Of a DNA stretch of 64,000 nt, positions 1 through 16,275 are shown one piece after another. The notes beneath the pieces are model-generated. The model was not told the origin of the DNA and did no database searches. It was given only the letters and a program-made list of their open reading frames with translations. Every line of letters begins with the position of its first letter. Position 1 is the first letter of the stretch. A program made the translations under genes and the position numbers. Origin of the DNA: an uncultured Muribaculaceae bacterium (GTDB lineage Bacteria; Bacteroidota; Bacteroidia; Bacteroidales; Muribaculaceae); the NCBI GenBank assembly GCA_934555895.1, contig CAKTFH010000010.1, positions 1 through 64,000 on the forward strand, written 5' to 3'.

Positions 1-2
1 CC

Positions 3-77
3 GAGGTAATGAAAAAAGACCGACAGCTTGTCGAAGCCGCCGGCCTTGATATTACGCCCAACTCTGGGATTTTATAG
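3..77 (+). CDS. Possible C-terminal end of a truncated plus-strand gene
   Basis: A reading frame open from the window edge encodes about 24 residues (EVMKKDRQLVEAAGLDITPN then SGIL) and stops at TAG. It would be the tail of a gene lying left of the window, convergent with rpoC. I do not recognise the protein. The frame is short enough to be chance, and it overlaps a terminator-like hairpin on the other strand, so it is uncertain. Confidence 0.3.
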   Translation, partial: EVMKKDRQLVEAAGLDITPNSGIL

Positions 78-103
78 CTTAAAAATCACCTTCTCCGGAT
101 TTT
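11..103 (-). ncRNA. Candidate small RNA downstream of rpoC
   Basis: On the minus strand a -7 motif TATATTTG (116-109) is followed about 60 nt later by a hairpin, stem 43-34 with 29-20 and loop 33-30, and then a T6 run (17-12). The stem pairs fully over 10 bp only when read as minus-strand RNA, because two positions are G-U wobbles that become A-C mismatches on the plus strand. This predicts a transcript of about 90 nt. Alternatives are a second, back-up terminator for rpoC read-through, or coincidence inside a plus-strand gene. Confidence 0.35.
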
Positions 104-108
104 CGTCA

Positions 109-116
109 CAAATATA
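109..116 (-). promoter_or_regulatory. Candidate -7 promoter element (TATATTTG) with palindrome at -33
   Basis: This matches the Bacteroidota TAnnTTTG element. A perfect 14-bp palindrome, CAAACGCGCGTTTG at 134-147, lies where a -33 element would fall and contains TTTG 17 bp upstream on the minus strand. The palindrome could be an operator. Confidence 0.35.
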
Positions 117-197
117 ACAATAATTGGAATAGCCAAACGCGCGTTTGCAATTTTTAACTAAATAAATTTCAAACTGCAATGTGACGGCATATAAAAA

Positions 198-244
198 CTA
201 CGGCTGAAACCGACGCCTTCACAGGTTATCGGTTCCGGCCGTAG
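198..244 (-). terminator. rho-independent terminator of rpoC
   Basis: The arms 229-244 and 198-213 form a 16-bp stem with one mismatch, followed on the minus strand by TTTTTAT. It lies 26 bp after the rpoC stop and would end the ribosomal-protein/RNA-polymerase transcript. Confidence 0.8.
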
Positions 245-269
245 CCATTTATCAAATTCTCAGTAAAAA

Positions 270-4553
<4,284 letters not shown>

Positions 4554-4586
4554 ATATTGTGTTAAAAGAGAGTTCTGAATACTGGA

Positions 4587-8402
<3,816 letters not shown>

Positions 8403-8625
8403 CTAAAAAAATGCTAATTCTTAGTATTTTGGTGGGAGAAGAGATTACGGAGAGAATGAGTGTAAGGAGAGACAGAGAGGAGATTATCGCTCCGGATGCG
8501 TGTTGAGCCACGCTGTAGACGCTACAAGGGCGTTAAGAGGCAGAGCGCAGGCAGAGTGCGTGTTAAATTAACCTAAACTTGAATAAACTTTCACAAATTA
8601 AGTTAAACACACGCCCCTCAATACG

Positions 8626-8670
8626 CAGAAAAGGTTAAGCGTCTATTTTCATAGACACTTAACCATTCTG
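8626..8670 (-). promoter_or_regulatory. Hairpin in the rplL-rpoB spacer (attenuator or processing site)
   Basis: The arms 8626-8646 and 8651-8670 form a nearly perfect long stem with a 4-nt loop, beginning 25 bp after the rplL stop. There is no T run directly after it on the minus strand, so it looks like an attenuator or RNase III site rather than a full terminator. In many bacteria the L7/L12-to-beta spacer holds such a partial stop, which sets the ribosomal-protein to polymerase ratio. The remaining spacer (8403-8625) shows no gene. Confidence 0.55.
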
Positions 8671-8695
8671 CCTGTAAGAGGGCTACAGGGGTGTA

Positions 8696-9070
8696 TTATT
8701 TGAGCTCTACTTCAGCACCGGCTTCCTCGAGGCTCTTCTTGAGATCCTCAGCCTCAGCTTTGGCAAGGCCTTCCTTGACAACGCTGGGTGCGCCGTCAAC
8801 CATTTCCTTAGCCTCCTTGAGGCCCAGACCGGTGAGTTCCTTAACGAGCTTCACAACCTGAAGCTTGGCTGCGCCAGCGCTCTTGAGCACTACATCGAAA
8901 GATGTCTTCTCCTCAGCGGCGGGAGCACCTGCGGCAGGACCGGCGGCAACTGCTACGGCAGCAGCAGCGGGCTCGATACCATACTCGTCCTTAAGAATCT
9001 GAGCGAGTTCGTTTACTTCTTTTACGGTCAGGTTAACCAGTTGTTCTGCAAAAGCTTTTAAATCTGCCAT
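8696..9070 (-). CDS. rplL: 50S ribosomal protein L7/L12
   Basis: This is the flexible stalk protein of the large subunit, recruiting GTPase factors such as EF-Tu and EF-G. The 124 residues show the usual plan: an N-terminal dimerisation helix pair, an Ala/Pro/Gly-rich hinge at about residues 36-52, and the C-terminal factor-binding domain with the [20 protein letters not shown] and [15 protein letters not shown] segments. It lies 42 bp after rplJ, whose product anchors it to the ribosome. Confidence 0.97.
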   Translation of the reverse strand: MADLKAFAEQLVNLTVKEVNELAQILKDEYGIEPAAAAVAVAAGPAAGAPAAEEKTSFDVVLKSAGAAKLQVVKLVKELTGLGLKEAKEMVDGAPSVVKEGLAKAEAEDLKKSLEEAGAEVELK

Positions 9071-9112
9071 TGTTGTATGTTTTATTTGTTTTTTCTAAAT
9101 TAAGTTGGATTG

Positions 9113-9637
9113 TCAGTTTTCTTTTTTGGAGAGGGTTTCGAGGATGCCGTGGAGCTTGCTGCCACCGCTCTGAAGAGCGGAAACCACATTCTTGGCGGGC
9201 GACTGAAGCAGTGCCACAACATCGGCGATGAGTTCGTTCTTGCTCTTGATAGTTGCAAGAGTCTCGAGCTGGTCTTCACCCACATAAACAGTCTCCTCTA
9301 CATAGGCGGCCTTGAGGCGGGGAAGCACATCGTCTTTCTTCTTGAAGTTCTTGAGCAGCTTGGCGGGAGCGTTGCCTGTGTTGGAGCACATAAGCGAGGT
9401 GCTCTCCTTGAGCGCGGGATACAGCTCGGAGAAGTCGCCATCCATACCCTCAAGAGCCTTGTGAAGAAGAGTGTTCTTCACCACCATGAGCTTGATGTCG
9501 TCCTTAGCGCAGGCACGGCGGAGCTCGGAAGTGCGCTCTGCATTGAGTCCGGCGGTCTCCACGAGGTAGAAGCAGCTGTACTCTTTGAGGGTATCGGCGA
9601 TTTTGCCGATGATGATTGCTTTATCTTCCTTTTTCAT
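9113..9637 (-). CDS. rplJ: 50S ribosomal protein L10
   Basis: This is the stalk base protein that binds 23S rRNA and carries L7/L12 dimers. The 174-residue product begins MKKEDKAIIIGKIADTLKEY and has the L10-type N-terminal domain (ELRRACAKDDIKLMVVKNTL) followed by C-terminal helices for L12 binding. The gap after rplA is only 20 bp, so there is little room for the long L10 autoregulatory leader known from E. coli. If such control exists here it must sit within rplA or elsewhere. Confidence 0.96.
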   Translation of the reverse strand: MKKEDKAIIIGKIADTLKEYSCFYLVETAGLNAERTSELRRACAKDDIKLMVVKNTLLHKALEGMDGDFSELYPALKESTSLMCSNTGNAPAKLLKNFKKKDDVLPRLKAAYVEETVYVGEDQLETLATIKSKNELIADVVALLQSPAKNVVSALQSGGSKLHGILETLSKKEN

Positions 9638-9657
9638 TGTCGTTGTCTGTTTGTAGA

Positions 9658-10353
9658 TTATTCGTCAATGGACTTGGAATCAACCTTGATGCCGGGACCC
9701 ATCGTGCTCGAAAGATAAATGCTCTTGATATATGTACCCTTTGCTGTCGCAGGTTTGAGCTTAATCAGAGTGTTGATGAACTCACGGGCGTTGTCTCTCA
9801 TCTGTTCGGGAGTGAAGGAAACCTTACCGAGCGAAGTGTGCACGATACCGTTTTTGTCGACCTTGAAGTCGATCTTACCCTTCTTAACCTCCTCAACAGC
9901 CTTGGCCACATCGACGGTCACTGTACCGCTCTTGGGGTTAGGCATGAGGCCGCGGGGACCGAGGATACGGCCCAGGGCACCGATTTTACCCATGATGGCG
10001 GGCTGAGTGATGATTACATCGACATCGGTCCAACCGCCCTTGATTTTGTTGATATATTCGTCGAGGCCGACATAGTCGGCGCCGGCTGCCTTGGCTGCTG
10101 TCTCAGCGTCGGGAGTGCAGAGCACCAGTACGCGAACCTGCTTGCCTGTGCCGTGAGGGAGGGTCACCACGCCGCGAACCATCTGGTTTGCCTTGCGGGG
10201 GTCTACACCCAGACGAACATCGATATCGAACGAAGCGTCGAATTTGGCATAGTTCGTTTCCTTTACCTTTACGGCTGCCTCTGCGAGCGAGTAAGCTTTC
10301 CCTGCTTCAATCTTGGACAAAGCCAATTTCTGGTTTTTTGTAAGTTTTGCCAT
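9658..10353 (-). CDS. rplA: 50S ribosomal protein L1
   Basis: This rRNA-binding protein of the L1 stalk helps release the E-site tRNA and often represses its own operon by binding the mRNA. The 231-residue length is normal. Typical segments are visible: [33 protein letters not shown], the [14 protein letters not shown] loop, and the C-terminal [18 protein letters not shown]. It starts 14 bp after rplK, the usual L11-L1 pair. Confidence 0.97.
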   Translation of the reverse strand: MAKLTKNQKLALSKIEAGKAYSLAEAAVKVKETNYAKFDASFDIDVRLGVDPRKANQMVRGVVTLPHGTGKQVRVLVLCTPDAETAAKAAGADYVGLDEYINKIKGGWTDVDVIITQPAIMGKIGALGRILGPRGLMPNPKSGTVTVDVAKAVEEVKKGKIDFKVDKNGIVHTSLGKVSFTPEQMRDNAREFINTLIKLKPATAKGTYIKSIYLSSTMGPGIKVDSKSIDE

Positions 10354-10367
10354 TTTGAATTGAAGTT

Positions 10368-10811
10368 TTAAACGGTTTCAGGGAATGCCCCCTTTACAGT
10401 GATACCCATGCTGCGGGCAGTGCCGGCAACCATACGCATGGCCGACTCCACTGTGAAGCAGTTGAGGTCGGGCATCTTGTCGGTTGCGATGGTTTTTACC
10501 TGCTCCCATGTGATTTCGGCTACCTTCTGACGGTTGGGCTGCGAAGAGCCCTTCTTGATTTTGGCAGCCTCCATGAGCTGGATTGCCACCGGCGGGGTCT
10601 TGACTACGAAGTCAAAGCTCTTGTCCGTGTAATAAGTGATGATTACAGGGAGCACCTTACCGGCTTTATCCTGGGTGCGGGCATTGAACTGCTTGCAGAA
10701 CTCCATGATGTTGATACCCTTGGAGCCGAGTGCAGGACCCACTGGAGGTGAGGGGTTCGCTGCGCCGCCTTTGATCTGCAGCTTAATCTGTCCAGCAATT
10801 TCTTTTGCCAT
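10368..10811 (-). CDS. rplK: 50S ribosomal protein L11
   Basis: This protein sits at the GTPase-associated centre of the large subunit, where it takes part in factor binding and the stringent response. The 147 residues include the proline-rich [25 protein letters not shown] segment in the N-terminal domain and the rRNA-binding C-terminal domain ending RSMGITVKG. It is preceded by a 279-bp spacer after nusG, large for this operon. Confidence 0.97.
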   Translation of the reverse strand: MAKEIAGQIKLQIKGGAANPSPPVGPALGSKGINIMEFCKQFNARTQDKAGKVLPVIITYYTDKSFDFVVKTPPVAIQLMEAAKIKKGSSQPNRQKVAEITWEQVKTIATDKMPDLNCFTVESAMRMVAGTARSMGITVKGAFPETV

Positions 10812-11090
10812 TGTTTCTAATCTTTATTTGGTTTTACGAATTGCGCCGCCCGCTCTCCGCGCCCCCGAGCGTAACCATCGGGGCATGTGGCGGTGGGTGT
10901 GCCGCGCTTACTTGCGAACGCTGTCCAAAACGTTACCGCTTATTGGACTGTCAGGATTTCCGGTTCCTCTCCGCAGGTTTCCCTCGTCGGTTCGTGCCGT
11001 GTTTCAAGATTCGGCCGGCCTTCCGCGTTGCTGAAGTCCGGCTTTGTTCTGTTCACCTCGGCGCTGGCCTTGGGAAAAGGATTGTGAAGG
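10812..11090 (-). promoter_or_regulatory. nusG-rplK spacer, probable regulatory leader
   Basis: This 279-bp stretch has no convincing gene. The minus strand can form small hairpins, for example CCCCGA paired with TCGGGG near 10862-10885 and GTCCAA paired with TTGGAC near 10920-10950. No clean TAnnTTTG promoter was found. By analogy with other bacteria it could hold the leader through which L1 controls L11-L1, but no specific L1 site was recognised. Confidence 0.3.
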
Positions 11091-11690
11091 TTATTCACGC
11101 TCCACCTTCGAATATTCAAGCTCCATAGGAGTCTCTCGGTCGAAAATCTTGACCACGATCCTGATTTTCTTTTTCTCAGGGAGCACCTCGGTAATCTTGC
11201 CGTGGAATCCGCTGAAGGCTCCATCGTTGATTTTCACGATTTCGCCGACCATGAAGTCCACGACGCCCTCCTCGGCACTCTCGTTGATATCGTCGGCAGT
11301 GCCCAGCATGCGCATCACTTCGCTCTCGCGCAGCGGCTCAGGTTTTGCATCCTTGCCACGGCCCTTGAGGAAGTCGATCACATTGGTGGTGTTCACCAGT
11401 TCATGCTGAACTTCGCCCACGAGGATAGCCTCTACAAACACATAGCCGGAATAAAGGTTCTTTTCTTTTACAACCTTTTTCCCGTTTTTAATGGTAAGAA
11501 CTTTCTCCGTAGGAATAAGCACCTGGAACACATAGTTGCCGAGGTCGGTGTTCTTGATGGCACCATCGAGAACCTCCTTCACCTTGGCTTCCTTACCCGA
11601 GATGGCGCGGAGCACATACCATGCGCGCTGTGGCACCGCGGGCTTGCGCTCCGAGAGCGCTGCAGTTTCCGAAGTCTGTTTCTTTTCCAT
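11091..11690 (-). CDS. nusG: Transcription termination/antitermination factor NusG
   Basis: NusG binds RNA polymerase near the active-site cleft and couples it to the ribosome or to Rho. The 199-residue product has a short Bacteroidota-type N-terminal extension, the NGN domain beginning at WYVLRAISGKEAKVKE (about residue 24), and a C-terminal KOW domain (VGEIVKINDGAFSGFHGKITEV). It starts 5 bp after secE, the normal partner. Confidence 0.96.
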   Translation of the reverse strand: MEKKQTSETAALSERKPAVPQRAWYVLRAISGKEAKVKEVLDGAIKNTDLGNYVFQVLIPTEKVLTIKNGKKVVKEKNLYSGYVFVEAILVGEVQHELVNTTNVIDFLKGRGKDAKPEPLRESEVMRMLGTADDINESAEEGVVDFMVGEIVKINDGAFSGFHGKITEVLPEKKKIRIVVKIFDRETPMELEYSKVERE

Positions 11691-11695
11691 AGCTA

Positions 11696-11896
11696 TTACT
11701 TGCCGAGGCTGTAAATCAGGTGCATGATGAAATCAACGGCTTGATCCATGACGAAGATTATCAGAGCGATAATCACGGAAGCTAACATCACGATACAAGC
11801 GCTTTTGATCAGCTGCGTCTTAGTAGGCCAAGAAGTCTTATAGCGTAACTCGTCATAAGACTCCTCTATATTCGTAAGTAATTTCAGTTTTTTCAT
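11696..11896 (-). CDS. secE: Preprotein translocase subunit SecE
   Basis: SecE is the small membrane subunit that clamps SecY in the Sec translocon. The 66-residue product starts MKKLKLLTNIEESYDELR, has the conserved amphipathic segment ending YKTSWPTKTQLIKSA, and a single membrane helix (about residues 34-56). The reading frame extends upstream, but that part is the tRNA-Trp gene, so the start at 11896 is the real one. It is followed closely by nusG. Confidence 0.93.
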   Translation of the reverse strand: MKKLKLLTNIEESYDELRYKTSWPTKTQLIKSACIVMLASVIIALIIFVMDQAVDFIMHLIYSLGK

Positions 11897-11910
11897 TTCC
11901 AATTTTTTAG

Positions 11911-11983
11911 CACGGGTTGAGAGACTCGAACTCCCGACACCTGGTTTTGGAGACCAGTGCTCTACCAACTGAGCTAAACCCGT
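11911..11983 (-). tRNA. tRNA-Trp (CCA)
   Basis: A complete 73-nt cloverleaf: acceptor ACGGGTT pairs with AACCCGT, the anticodon stem is CTGGT/ACCAG and the anticodon is CCA. The 3' CCA end is not encoded. It lies 14 bp before secE, and its 5' end directly abuts the tuf terminator. Confidence 0.95.
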
Positions 11984-11984
11984 A

Positions 11985-12040
11985 TAAAAAACTCCGGCTC
12001 GCTCTACCTGGACTTAAGCCTCGGTGAGGCTCGCCGGAGT
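11985..12040 (-). terminator. Terminator between tuf and tRNA-Trp
   Basis: The minus strand forms an 8-bp outer stem ACTCCGGC (12040-12033) with GCCGGAGT (11998-11991), enclosing a smaller AGCCTC/GAGGCT hairpin, then T6. It lies 51 bp after the tuf stop. A second hairpin, GGCGGC/GCCGCC (12063-12080), sits between them without a T run. Confidence 0.7.
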
Positions 12041-12091
12041 CTTATGATTTATCCTTTACCGTGGCGGCACGGATGCCGCCCATGGAAGGTA

Positions 12092-13276
12092 TTAGTCGAG
12101 GATTTCGGTGATCTGGCCCGAACCTACGGTGCGGCCGCCCTCACGGATGGCGAAGCGGAGACCCTGATCGCAGGCAACGGGAGTGATGAGGTCAACGATG
12201 ATCTCAACGTGGTCGCCGGGCATTACCATCTCTACACCTTCGGGGAGAGTAATCTCACCGGTTACATCAAGTGTACGGATGTAGAACTGGGGACGATAGT
12301 GGTTGTGGAACGGAGTGTGACGGCCACCCTCTTCTTTCTTGAGGATGTAGACCGAAGCCTTGAACTTGCTGTGGGGCTTAACGATACCCGGGTGGCAGAT
12401 TACCATACCACGCTTGATTTCCTTCTTGTCGATACCGCGGAGAAGCAGACCTACGTTATCGCCAGCCTCGCCCTGGTCGAGGAGCTTGCGGAACATTTCC
12501 ACACCGGTAACGGTCGACTTCAGGTTGGCGCCAAGACCCATGATCTGAACTTCGTCGCCTACCTTGACAATACCTGTCTCAATACGGCCGGTAGCCACTG
12601 TACCACGACCTGTGATCGAGAACACATCCTCTACAGGCATAAGGAAGGGCTTATCGATATCGCGGGGAGGCAGAGGAATCCATGTGTCGACTGCGTCCAT
12701 GAGCTCCATAACCTTAGCTTCCCACTCAGGCTCGCCGTTAAGGGCGCCAAGAGCAGAACCACGGATGATGGGGGTCTCGTCGCCGTCGTATTCGTAGGCT
12801 GAGAGGAGTTCGCGCATTTCCATTTCAACGAGCTCGAGCATCTCCTCATCGTCGACCATGTCGCACTTGTTGAGGAAGACAACCAGACGGGGCACGTTCA
12901 CCTGACGGGCGAGAAGGATATGCTCGCGGGTCTGGGGCATAGGACCGTCGGTGGCAGCTACCACGATGATAGCACCGTCCATCTGAGCGGCACCGGTTAC
13001 CATGTTCTTCACATAGTCGGCGTGGCCCGGGCAGTCAACGTGTGCATAGTGACGGTTAGCGGTCTCGTATTCTACGTGAGCGGTGTTGATTGTGATACCA
13101 CGCTCTTTCTCCTCGGGTGCGTTGTCGATCTGATCGAACGACTTAACCTCTGAGAGACCTTTCTTAGCCAGCACAGTGGTGATGGCGGCGGTCAGAGTGG
13201 TCTTACCGTGGTCCACGTGACCGATAGTACCGATGTTTACATGCGGTTTGGTTCTTTCGAATTTCTCTTTAGCCAT
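12092..13276 (-). CDS. tuf: Elongation factor Tu
   Basis: This GTPase delivers aminoacyl-tRNA to the ribosomal A site. The 394-residue length is standard. The P loop GHVDHGKT lies at residues 19-26, with the effector segment [31 protein letters not shown] and the guanine-specificity motif NKCD. It lies behind four tRNA genes, as tufB does in E. coli, and is probably transcribed with them because no clear promoter was found in the 336-bp spacer. Confidence 0.98.
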   Translation of the reverse strand: MAKEKFERTKPHVNIGTIGHVDHGKTTLTAAITTVLAKKGLSEVKSFDQIDNAPEEKERGITINTAHVEYETANRHYAHVDCPGHADYVKNMVTGAAQMDGAIIVVAATDGPMPQTREHILLARQVNVPRLVVFLNKCDMVDDEEMLELVEMEMRELLSAYEYDGDETPIIRGSALGALNGEPEWEAKVMELMDAVDTWIPLPPRDIDKPFLMPVEDVFSITGRGTVATGRIETGIVKVGDEVQIMGLGANLKSTVTGVEMFRKLLDQGEAGDNVGLLLRGIDKKEIKRGMVICHPGIVKPHSKFKASVYILKKEEGGRHTPFHNHYRPQFYIRTLDVTGEITLPEGVEMVMPGDHVEIIVDLITPVACDQGLRFAIREGGRTVGSGQITEILD

Positions 13277-13612
13277 AACTTTGCTATTTTATTTTTTTTG
13301 AAAAAGATTATATCGTTTCAACTTTTCCCGAGCGGTTGTCGTTATCATAACCGAAGGTCGTATTTTCCGACATCTGGGAAGAGCCGGCGGCGCCAATGCC
13401 TTCAAAAAAAGCCGACATTTTGCACCATTCATGTTTCGCACAAACGCTCCCGGTTTCGCCTGACGCACTCCCGGCTTCAAGTCTGAAACCGCTGAGACTG
13501 TCCGATGCGAGCCGGAGGCTGCTGTGTAGACATCTTCAGTTCGTCTCTCAACAGCACACCGCGGCAATGACATAGCACTGTCGGGGCTGTGTTCGTGAGT
13601 TCCGAATTTGAG
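13277..13612 (-). other. Spacer/leader between tRNA-Thr(GGT) and tuf
   Basis: 336 bp with no credible gene and no TAnnTTTG element on the minus strand. It contains AAATGTCGGC followed by a T run (about 13428-13408, minus), resembling half of the hairpin at 16900-16939, and a near-duplicated CCGGGAG word. The best guess is the 5' leader of tuf within a tRNA-tuf transcript. Confidence 0.4.
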
Positions 13613-13684
<72 letters not shown>

Positions 13685-13700
13685 AAAATTTCTGTTTCAG

Positions 13701-13773
13701 AGCGGAAGACGAGGCTCAAACTCGCGACCCTCAGCTTGGAAGGCTGATGCTCTATCAACTGAGCTACTTCCGC
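13701..13773 (-). tRNA. tRNA-Gly (TCC)
   Basis: A 73-nt cloverleaf, acceptor GCGGAAG/CTTCCGC, anticodon loop CTTCCAA giving TCC. It lies 16 bp before the tRNA-Thr(GGT). CCA is not encoded. Confidence 0.95.
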
Positions 13774-13855
13774 ATTACGCCGGAGTTCATTTACAGAACC
13801 CTTTCTCCCGGCACCGATATGGCGGCATCGAAGATGCGCTGGAAGCGCTGTGTAG

Positions 13856-13938
13856 TGGGCGCGGATGGATTCGAACCACCGAAGACATAAGTCAGCAGAT
13901 TTACAGTCTGCCCCATTTGGCCACTCTGGAACACGCCC
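13856..13938 (-). tRNA. tRNA-Tyr (GTA)
   Basis: An 83-nt class II tRNA with a long variable arm, acceptor GGGCGTG/CGCGCCC (one wobble), anticodon stem GCAGA/TCTGC and anticodon GTA. Confidence 0.95.
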
Positions 13939-13994
13939 AAATTTGCCGATTCCGAACCTATATGCCGGAACCTGATGCCGCCATCGTTTAGTTG

Positions 13995-14068
13995 AGCCTC
14001 TTGTCGGATTCGAACCAACGACCCCGAGATTACAAATCACGTGCTCTGGCCAACTGAGCTAAAGAGGC
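13995..14068 (-). tRNA. tRNA-Thr (TGT)
   Basis: A 74-nt cloverleaf with acceptor GCCTCTT/AAGAGGC and anticodon TGT. It is first in the tRNA-tuf cluster, about 75 nt downstream of the promoter start. Confidence 0.95.
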
Positions 14069-14147
14069 ATTGTTTTCAAAGGTCTAAGGAGCCGCTCGCA
14101 GCATCGACTCTGCAGTCTCAGCAGGGCTTATCTCCCTTTTGCGGTTG

Positions 14148-14179
14148 CAAAGTTAAGCACAAATTTTCATTCCCGCAAA
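14148..14179 (-). promoter_or_regulatory. Promoter of the tRNA-tuf operon
   Basis: The minus strand shows TTTG (14179-14176) and TAACTTTG (14155-14148) separated by 20 bp, an excellent match to the Bacteroidota housekeeping promoter. It is the only strong one in front of the four tRNAs and tuf. Confidence 0.75.
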
Positions 14180-14414
14180 AAATTCCACGAAAAATCTTTC
14201 ATTTTTTATTCCCCAAACAGCTTTTTTAGTTCTTACATGCTGACTCCCCGCCATTTACAGCGAAGCCCTAAAAAGCATTAAATCATCTCCGGCGCCACCG
14301 GTCCCTCAGAGGCGTGCGCTCTCCTGCCCCCTTTCCGGCAGCCCACAGCAAGCGCTGGAAGCCAGTCCCAGCTCCCGCGGCGCACATTATTATACGTTTT
14401 ATCGCGAAATTCGT
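14180..14414. other. Divergent intergenic region, no gene seen
   Basis: This lies between the tRNA-operon promoter (leftward) and the aminopeptidase promoter (rightward). The left half is AT-rich and the right half (about 14290-14385) is GC-rich. No gene, known RNA or convincing repeat was recognised. Confidence 0.4.
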
Positions 14415-14422
14415 TATATTTG
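14415..14422 (+). promoter_or_regulatory. -7 element TATATTTG of the aminopeptidase P gene
   Basis: It matches TAnnTTTG 36 bp before the ATG at 14458 and decides the start: an upstream in-frame ATG at 14314 would lie before the promoter. The -33 region is weak. Confidence 0.6.
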
Positions 14423-14457
14423 CACTCGAATACACAACCATCAGAATACCCCTTATT

Positions 14458-16242
14458 ATGATGAAAGAAATCACAACTGCGCGCCTCGGCGCGTTCAGAA
14501 ACCTTATGAAAGCGGCACACATCGACGCTGCCATCACCCCCCAGACCGACCCCCATCACAGCGAATACCTTGCCGACCACTGGCAGGTGCGCCGCTGGCT
14601 AAGCGGCTTCACCGGTTCGGCAGGCACACTCGTCGTAACCCCCGACCGCGCCCTGCTATGGACCGACTCGCGCTACTTCCTTCAGGCCGCCGAGCAACTT
14701 GAGGGCACCGGCATAGAGCTTATGAAGGAAGGCATCCCCGGCACACCCTCCATCAGCGACTTCCTCACCAGCAACCTAAAGGCCGGAGCCATTGTCGGCA
14801 TCGACGGCAACCTTTTCTCGCAGTCGGAGGCCGGCGAGCTCGAGAAGACGCTCATGAAGCACCAGATCAGCCTCGACACCCATTTCAATGCCATCGACGC
14901 CATCTGGACCGACCGCCCCGGTCTGCCCGACGCTCCGGTGTTCATCCACGACATCAAATACGCCGGCATGTCGGCCGAAGAAAAAATCAAGAAGATTCTT
15001 GCCGACGCAGCCGCCCAGGGAGCATCGGCGATCCTCGTGAGCGCACTCGACGAGGTAGCCTGGACCCTCAACATCCGCTGCAGCGATGTGAACTGCAACC
15101 CCGTGGCCACTGCTTTCCTCTACCTCTCGCCGGAAGGCTCCACATTATTTATCAACGGCGCCAAACTCTCGGCCGAGGTTTCAGCATACCTCTCCGCCAA
15201 CGGCGTGAAGGCAGCTCCCTATGAGTCGCTCCACACATTCCTCGACAGCCTGCCGCAGTCAGCTCGCGTACTGGTGGAGGCCGCCCGCACATCCATTGCC
15301 GTAATCGACACCCTCGGCGCCCGCGCCCTCGCCGGAGCCTCGCCCATACCTCTTCTCAAAGCCGTCAAGAACGATGTGCAGATAGCCGGCATCCGTTCGG
15401 CCATGGAGCACGACGGCGCCGCTCTCGTGGCAGCCTTCATGGAGATGGAGCGCATGATGAAGGCCGGCGAGAAGCTTACCGAGCTCGCTGTGGCCGAAAT
15501 CCTCACCCGCTACCGCTCGCAGCAGCCCTTCTATTTCGACGAGAGTTTCGAAACAATCGCCGGTTACGGCCCTCACGGAGCCATAGTGCACTACAGCGCC
15601 GACGAGCAGAGTTATTCGACCATCGAGCCTCACGGCCTGCTGCTCATCGACTCGGGCGCCCAGTATCTCACCGGCACCACCGACATCACCCGCACCATAG
15701 CCATGGGCGCACCCACCGACCGCGAGCGCCGCGACTTCACCCTCGTGATGAAAGGCCACATCGCTCTCGGCACAGCCATCTTCCCTGAAGGCACCATGGG
15801 CATGCAGCTCGACGCACTGGCACGCCAGTATCTGTGGAAAGACGGCCTGAGCTACCTCCACGGCACCGGTCACGGCGTGGGTCACTTCCTCAACGTGCAT
15901 GAAGGCCCGCAGCGCATCCACCTCAACACCGTGGCCGCGCCGCTCGTTCCCGGCATGCTCACATCCAACGAACCCGGCCTCTACCGCGCAGGCGAGCACG
16001 GCATCCGCTGCGAGAACCTCGTGCTCACCGTCGATGCATTCACCACCGAGTTCGGCCGCTTCTTCCGCTTCGAGACCATGACCCTCTTCCCCTTCGACCG
16101 CACCCTCTTCGACACCTCAATAATGACGCCCGAGGAGATCAACTGGGTCAACCATTATCACGAAGAGGTCTATAGCCGTCTGCTGCCGCTGCTCACGCCC
16201 GAACAGGGTAAATGGCTGCGTGAAAAGACCCTCCCCCTCTGA
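14458..16242 (+). CDS. pepP: Xaa-Pro aminopeptidase (aminopeptidase P, M24B)
   Basis: It removes an N-terminal residue followed by proline. The 594-residue protein has two creatinase-like N-terminal domains and a C-terminal pita-bread catalytic domain. All five metal ligands are recognisable: D398 and D409 (IDSGAQYLTGTTDITRT), H472 (GTGHGVGH), E505 (NEPG) and E519 (RCENL). The long, three-domain form is typical of cytosolic aminopeptidase P in Bacteroidales and eukaryotes. Two adjacent ATGs (14458 and 14461) could each be used. There is no signal peptide. The next gene starts 33 bp later, probably in the same operon. Confidence 0.93.
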   Translation: MMKEITTARLGAFRNLMKAAHIDAAITPQTDPHHSEYLADHWQVRRWLSGFTGSAGTLVVTPDRALLWTDSRYFLQAAEQLEGTGIELMKEGIPGTPSISDFLTSNLKAGAIVGIDGNLFSQSEAGELEKTLMKHQISLDTHFNAIDAIWTDRPGLPDAPVFIHDIKYAGMSAEEKIKKILADAAAQGASAILVSALDEVAWTLNIRCSDVNCNPVATAFLYLSPEGSTLFINGAKLSAEVSAYLSANGVKAAPYESLHTFLDSLPQSARVLVEAARTSIAVIDTLGARALAGASPIPLLKAVKNDVQIAGIRSAMEHDGAALVAAFMEMERMMKAGEKLTELAVAEILTRYRSQQPFYFDESFETIAGYGPHGAIVHYSADEQSYSTIEPHGLLLIDSGAQYLTGTTDITRTIAMGAPTDRERRDFTLVMKGHIALGTAIFPEGTMGMQLDALARQYLWKDGLSYLHGTGHGVGHFLNVHEGPQRIHLNTVAAPLVPGMLTSNEPGLYRAGEHGIRCENLVLTVDAFTTEFGRFFRFETMTLFPFDRTLFDTSIMTPEEINWVNHYHEEVYSRLLPLLTPEQGKWLREKTLPL

Positions 16243-16275
16243 GATTCCACGTATCACAACAACACTTTAATATAA

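Noticed and set aside
10940..11224. 94-codon frame across the nusG 3' end and the nusG-rplK spacer
   Set aside because: First part is out-of-frame nusG, second part low-complexity spacer; no start signal or homology.
14278..14580. 100-codon minus-strand frame across the pepP promoter
   Set aside because: Covers the pepP promoter and overlaps its 5' coding region in antisense; no recognisable protein.
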